A stretch of DNA of 6,155 nucleotides from an uncultured Maritalea sp. GTDB lineage: Bacteria; Pseudomonadota; Alphaproteobacteria; Rhizobiales; Devosiaceae. A program made the translations under genes and the position numbers. Each line of letters starts with the position of its first letter. Positions within the stretch are counted from its first letter, which is position 1. The notes under the pieces were generated by a model that saw only the letters and a list, made by a program, of their open reading frames with translations, was not told where the DNA came from and did not search any database. Where the stretch lies: the NCBI GenBank assembly GCA_913055925.1, contig CAJXLH010000170.1, forward strand, positions 1 to 6,155, in the 5' to 3' direction. This document shows positions 5,999 through 6,155 of the stretch, one piece after another.

Positions 5999-6155
5999 TT
6001 ATGATTTCGCAAGCGGATGATGCTCATGCACCAATGCGCTCAGACGCTCGTCCAAAATGTGCGTGTAAATCTGCGTTGTCGATATATCGGCGTGCCCCAA
6101 AAGCAATTGAACAACCCGAAGGTCGGCGCCTCTTTCCAACAAATGTGAGGCAAAA
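5999..6155 (-). CDS. xerD: Tyrosine recombinase XerD, C-terminal part
   Basis: The last 51 codons of a tyrosine site-specific recombinase; the 5' part lies beyond the window end. The visible segment begins FASHLLERGADLRVVQLLLG, continues GHADISTTQIYTHIL and ends in HHPLAKS before TAA (5999-6001). It contains the catalytic H of the LGH motif (residue 21 of the fragment) and the nucleophilic tyrosine of the IYTH motif (residue 30); the upstream HxxR and first arginine are off-window. XerD works with XerC at dif to resolve chromosome dimers at division. The XerD rather than XerC or phage integrase assignment rests on the close match of the LLERGADLRVVQ/ISTTQIYTH segment, the HHPLA end and the neighbouring accA; a XerC-like paralogue is less likely. 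Confidence 0.87.
   Translation of the reverse strand, partial: FASHLLERGADLRVVQLLLGHADISTTQIYTHILDERLSALVHEHHPLAKS

Noticed and set aside
5999..6155. Recombinase fragment as a sign of a phage or integrative element.
   Set aside because: The sequence fits chromosomal XerD, it sits beside accA as in related genomes to my knowledge, and there is no attachment site, tRNA or cargo gene nearby.

Overview
The window looks like chromosomal housekeeping DNA from an alphaproteobacterium with GC content near half. The pointers are a run of xerD (3' end), accA and a YafK-type L,D-transpeptidase lipoprotein, an order I associate with Hyphomicrobiales-like alphaproteobacteria, and protein sequences typical of that class. 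The genus cannot be fixed from this sequence. I see no phage, insertion sequence, CRISPR, tRNA or rRNA signal.

Positions 18-1323 (minus strand) hold a likely three-gene operon read from right to left: a 74-residue helix-hairpin-helix protein, a uracil-DNA glycosylase superfamily protein with four cysteines placed as in the iron-sulfur (family 4/5) enzymes, and a PhnB-like VOC/glyoxalase-fold protein. The first two overlap by an ATGA, which suggests translational coupling and a shared DNA-related job.

Positions 1324-1474 are a divergent intergenic region. Positions 1475-3733 (plus strand) hold a two-gene unit: a SLC13/DASS-type membrane transporter with two TrkA-C (RCK_C) domains inserted between its membrane halves, then, 18 bases later, a GNAT acetyltransferase of the COG3818 type.

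Positions 3754-6155 (minus strand) converge on that unit. Read right to left they carry the last 51 codons of xerD (cut by the window end), a 154-base leader rich in inverted repeats, accA (carboxyltransferase alpha subunit of acetyl-CoA carboxylase, the first committed step of fatty acid synthesis), a short spacer with a terminator-like hairpin, and the YkuD-domain lipoprotein. Chromosome dimer resolution, lipid precursor supply and cell wall remodelling are therefore adjacent, although the sequence does not show that they are co-regulated.

No clearly new multi-gene system is visible. The best leads are the HhH-UDG gene pair with its unusual glycosylase motifs, and a possible loop-to-leader base pairing just upstream of accA.
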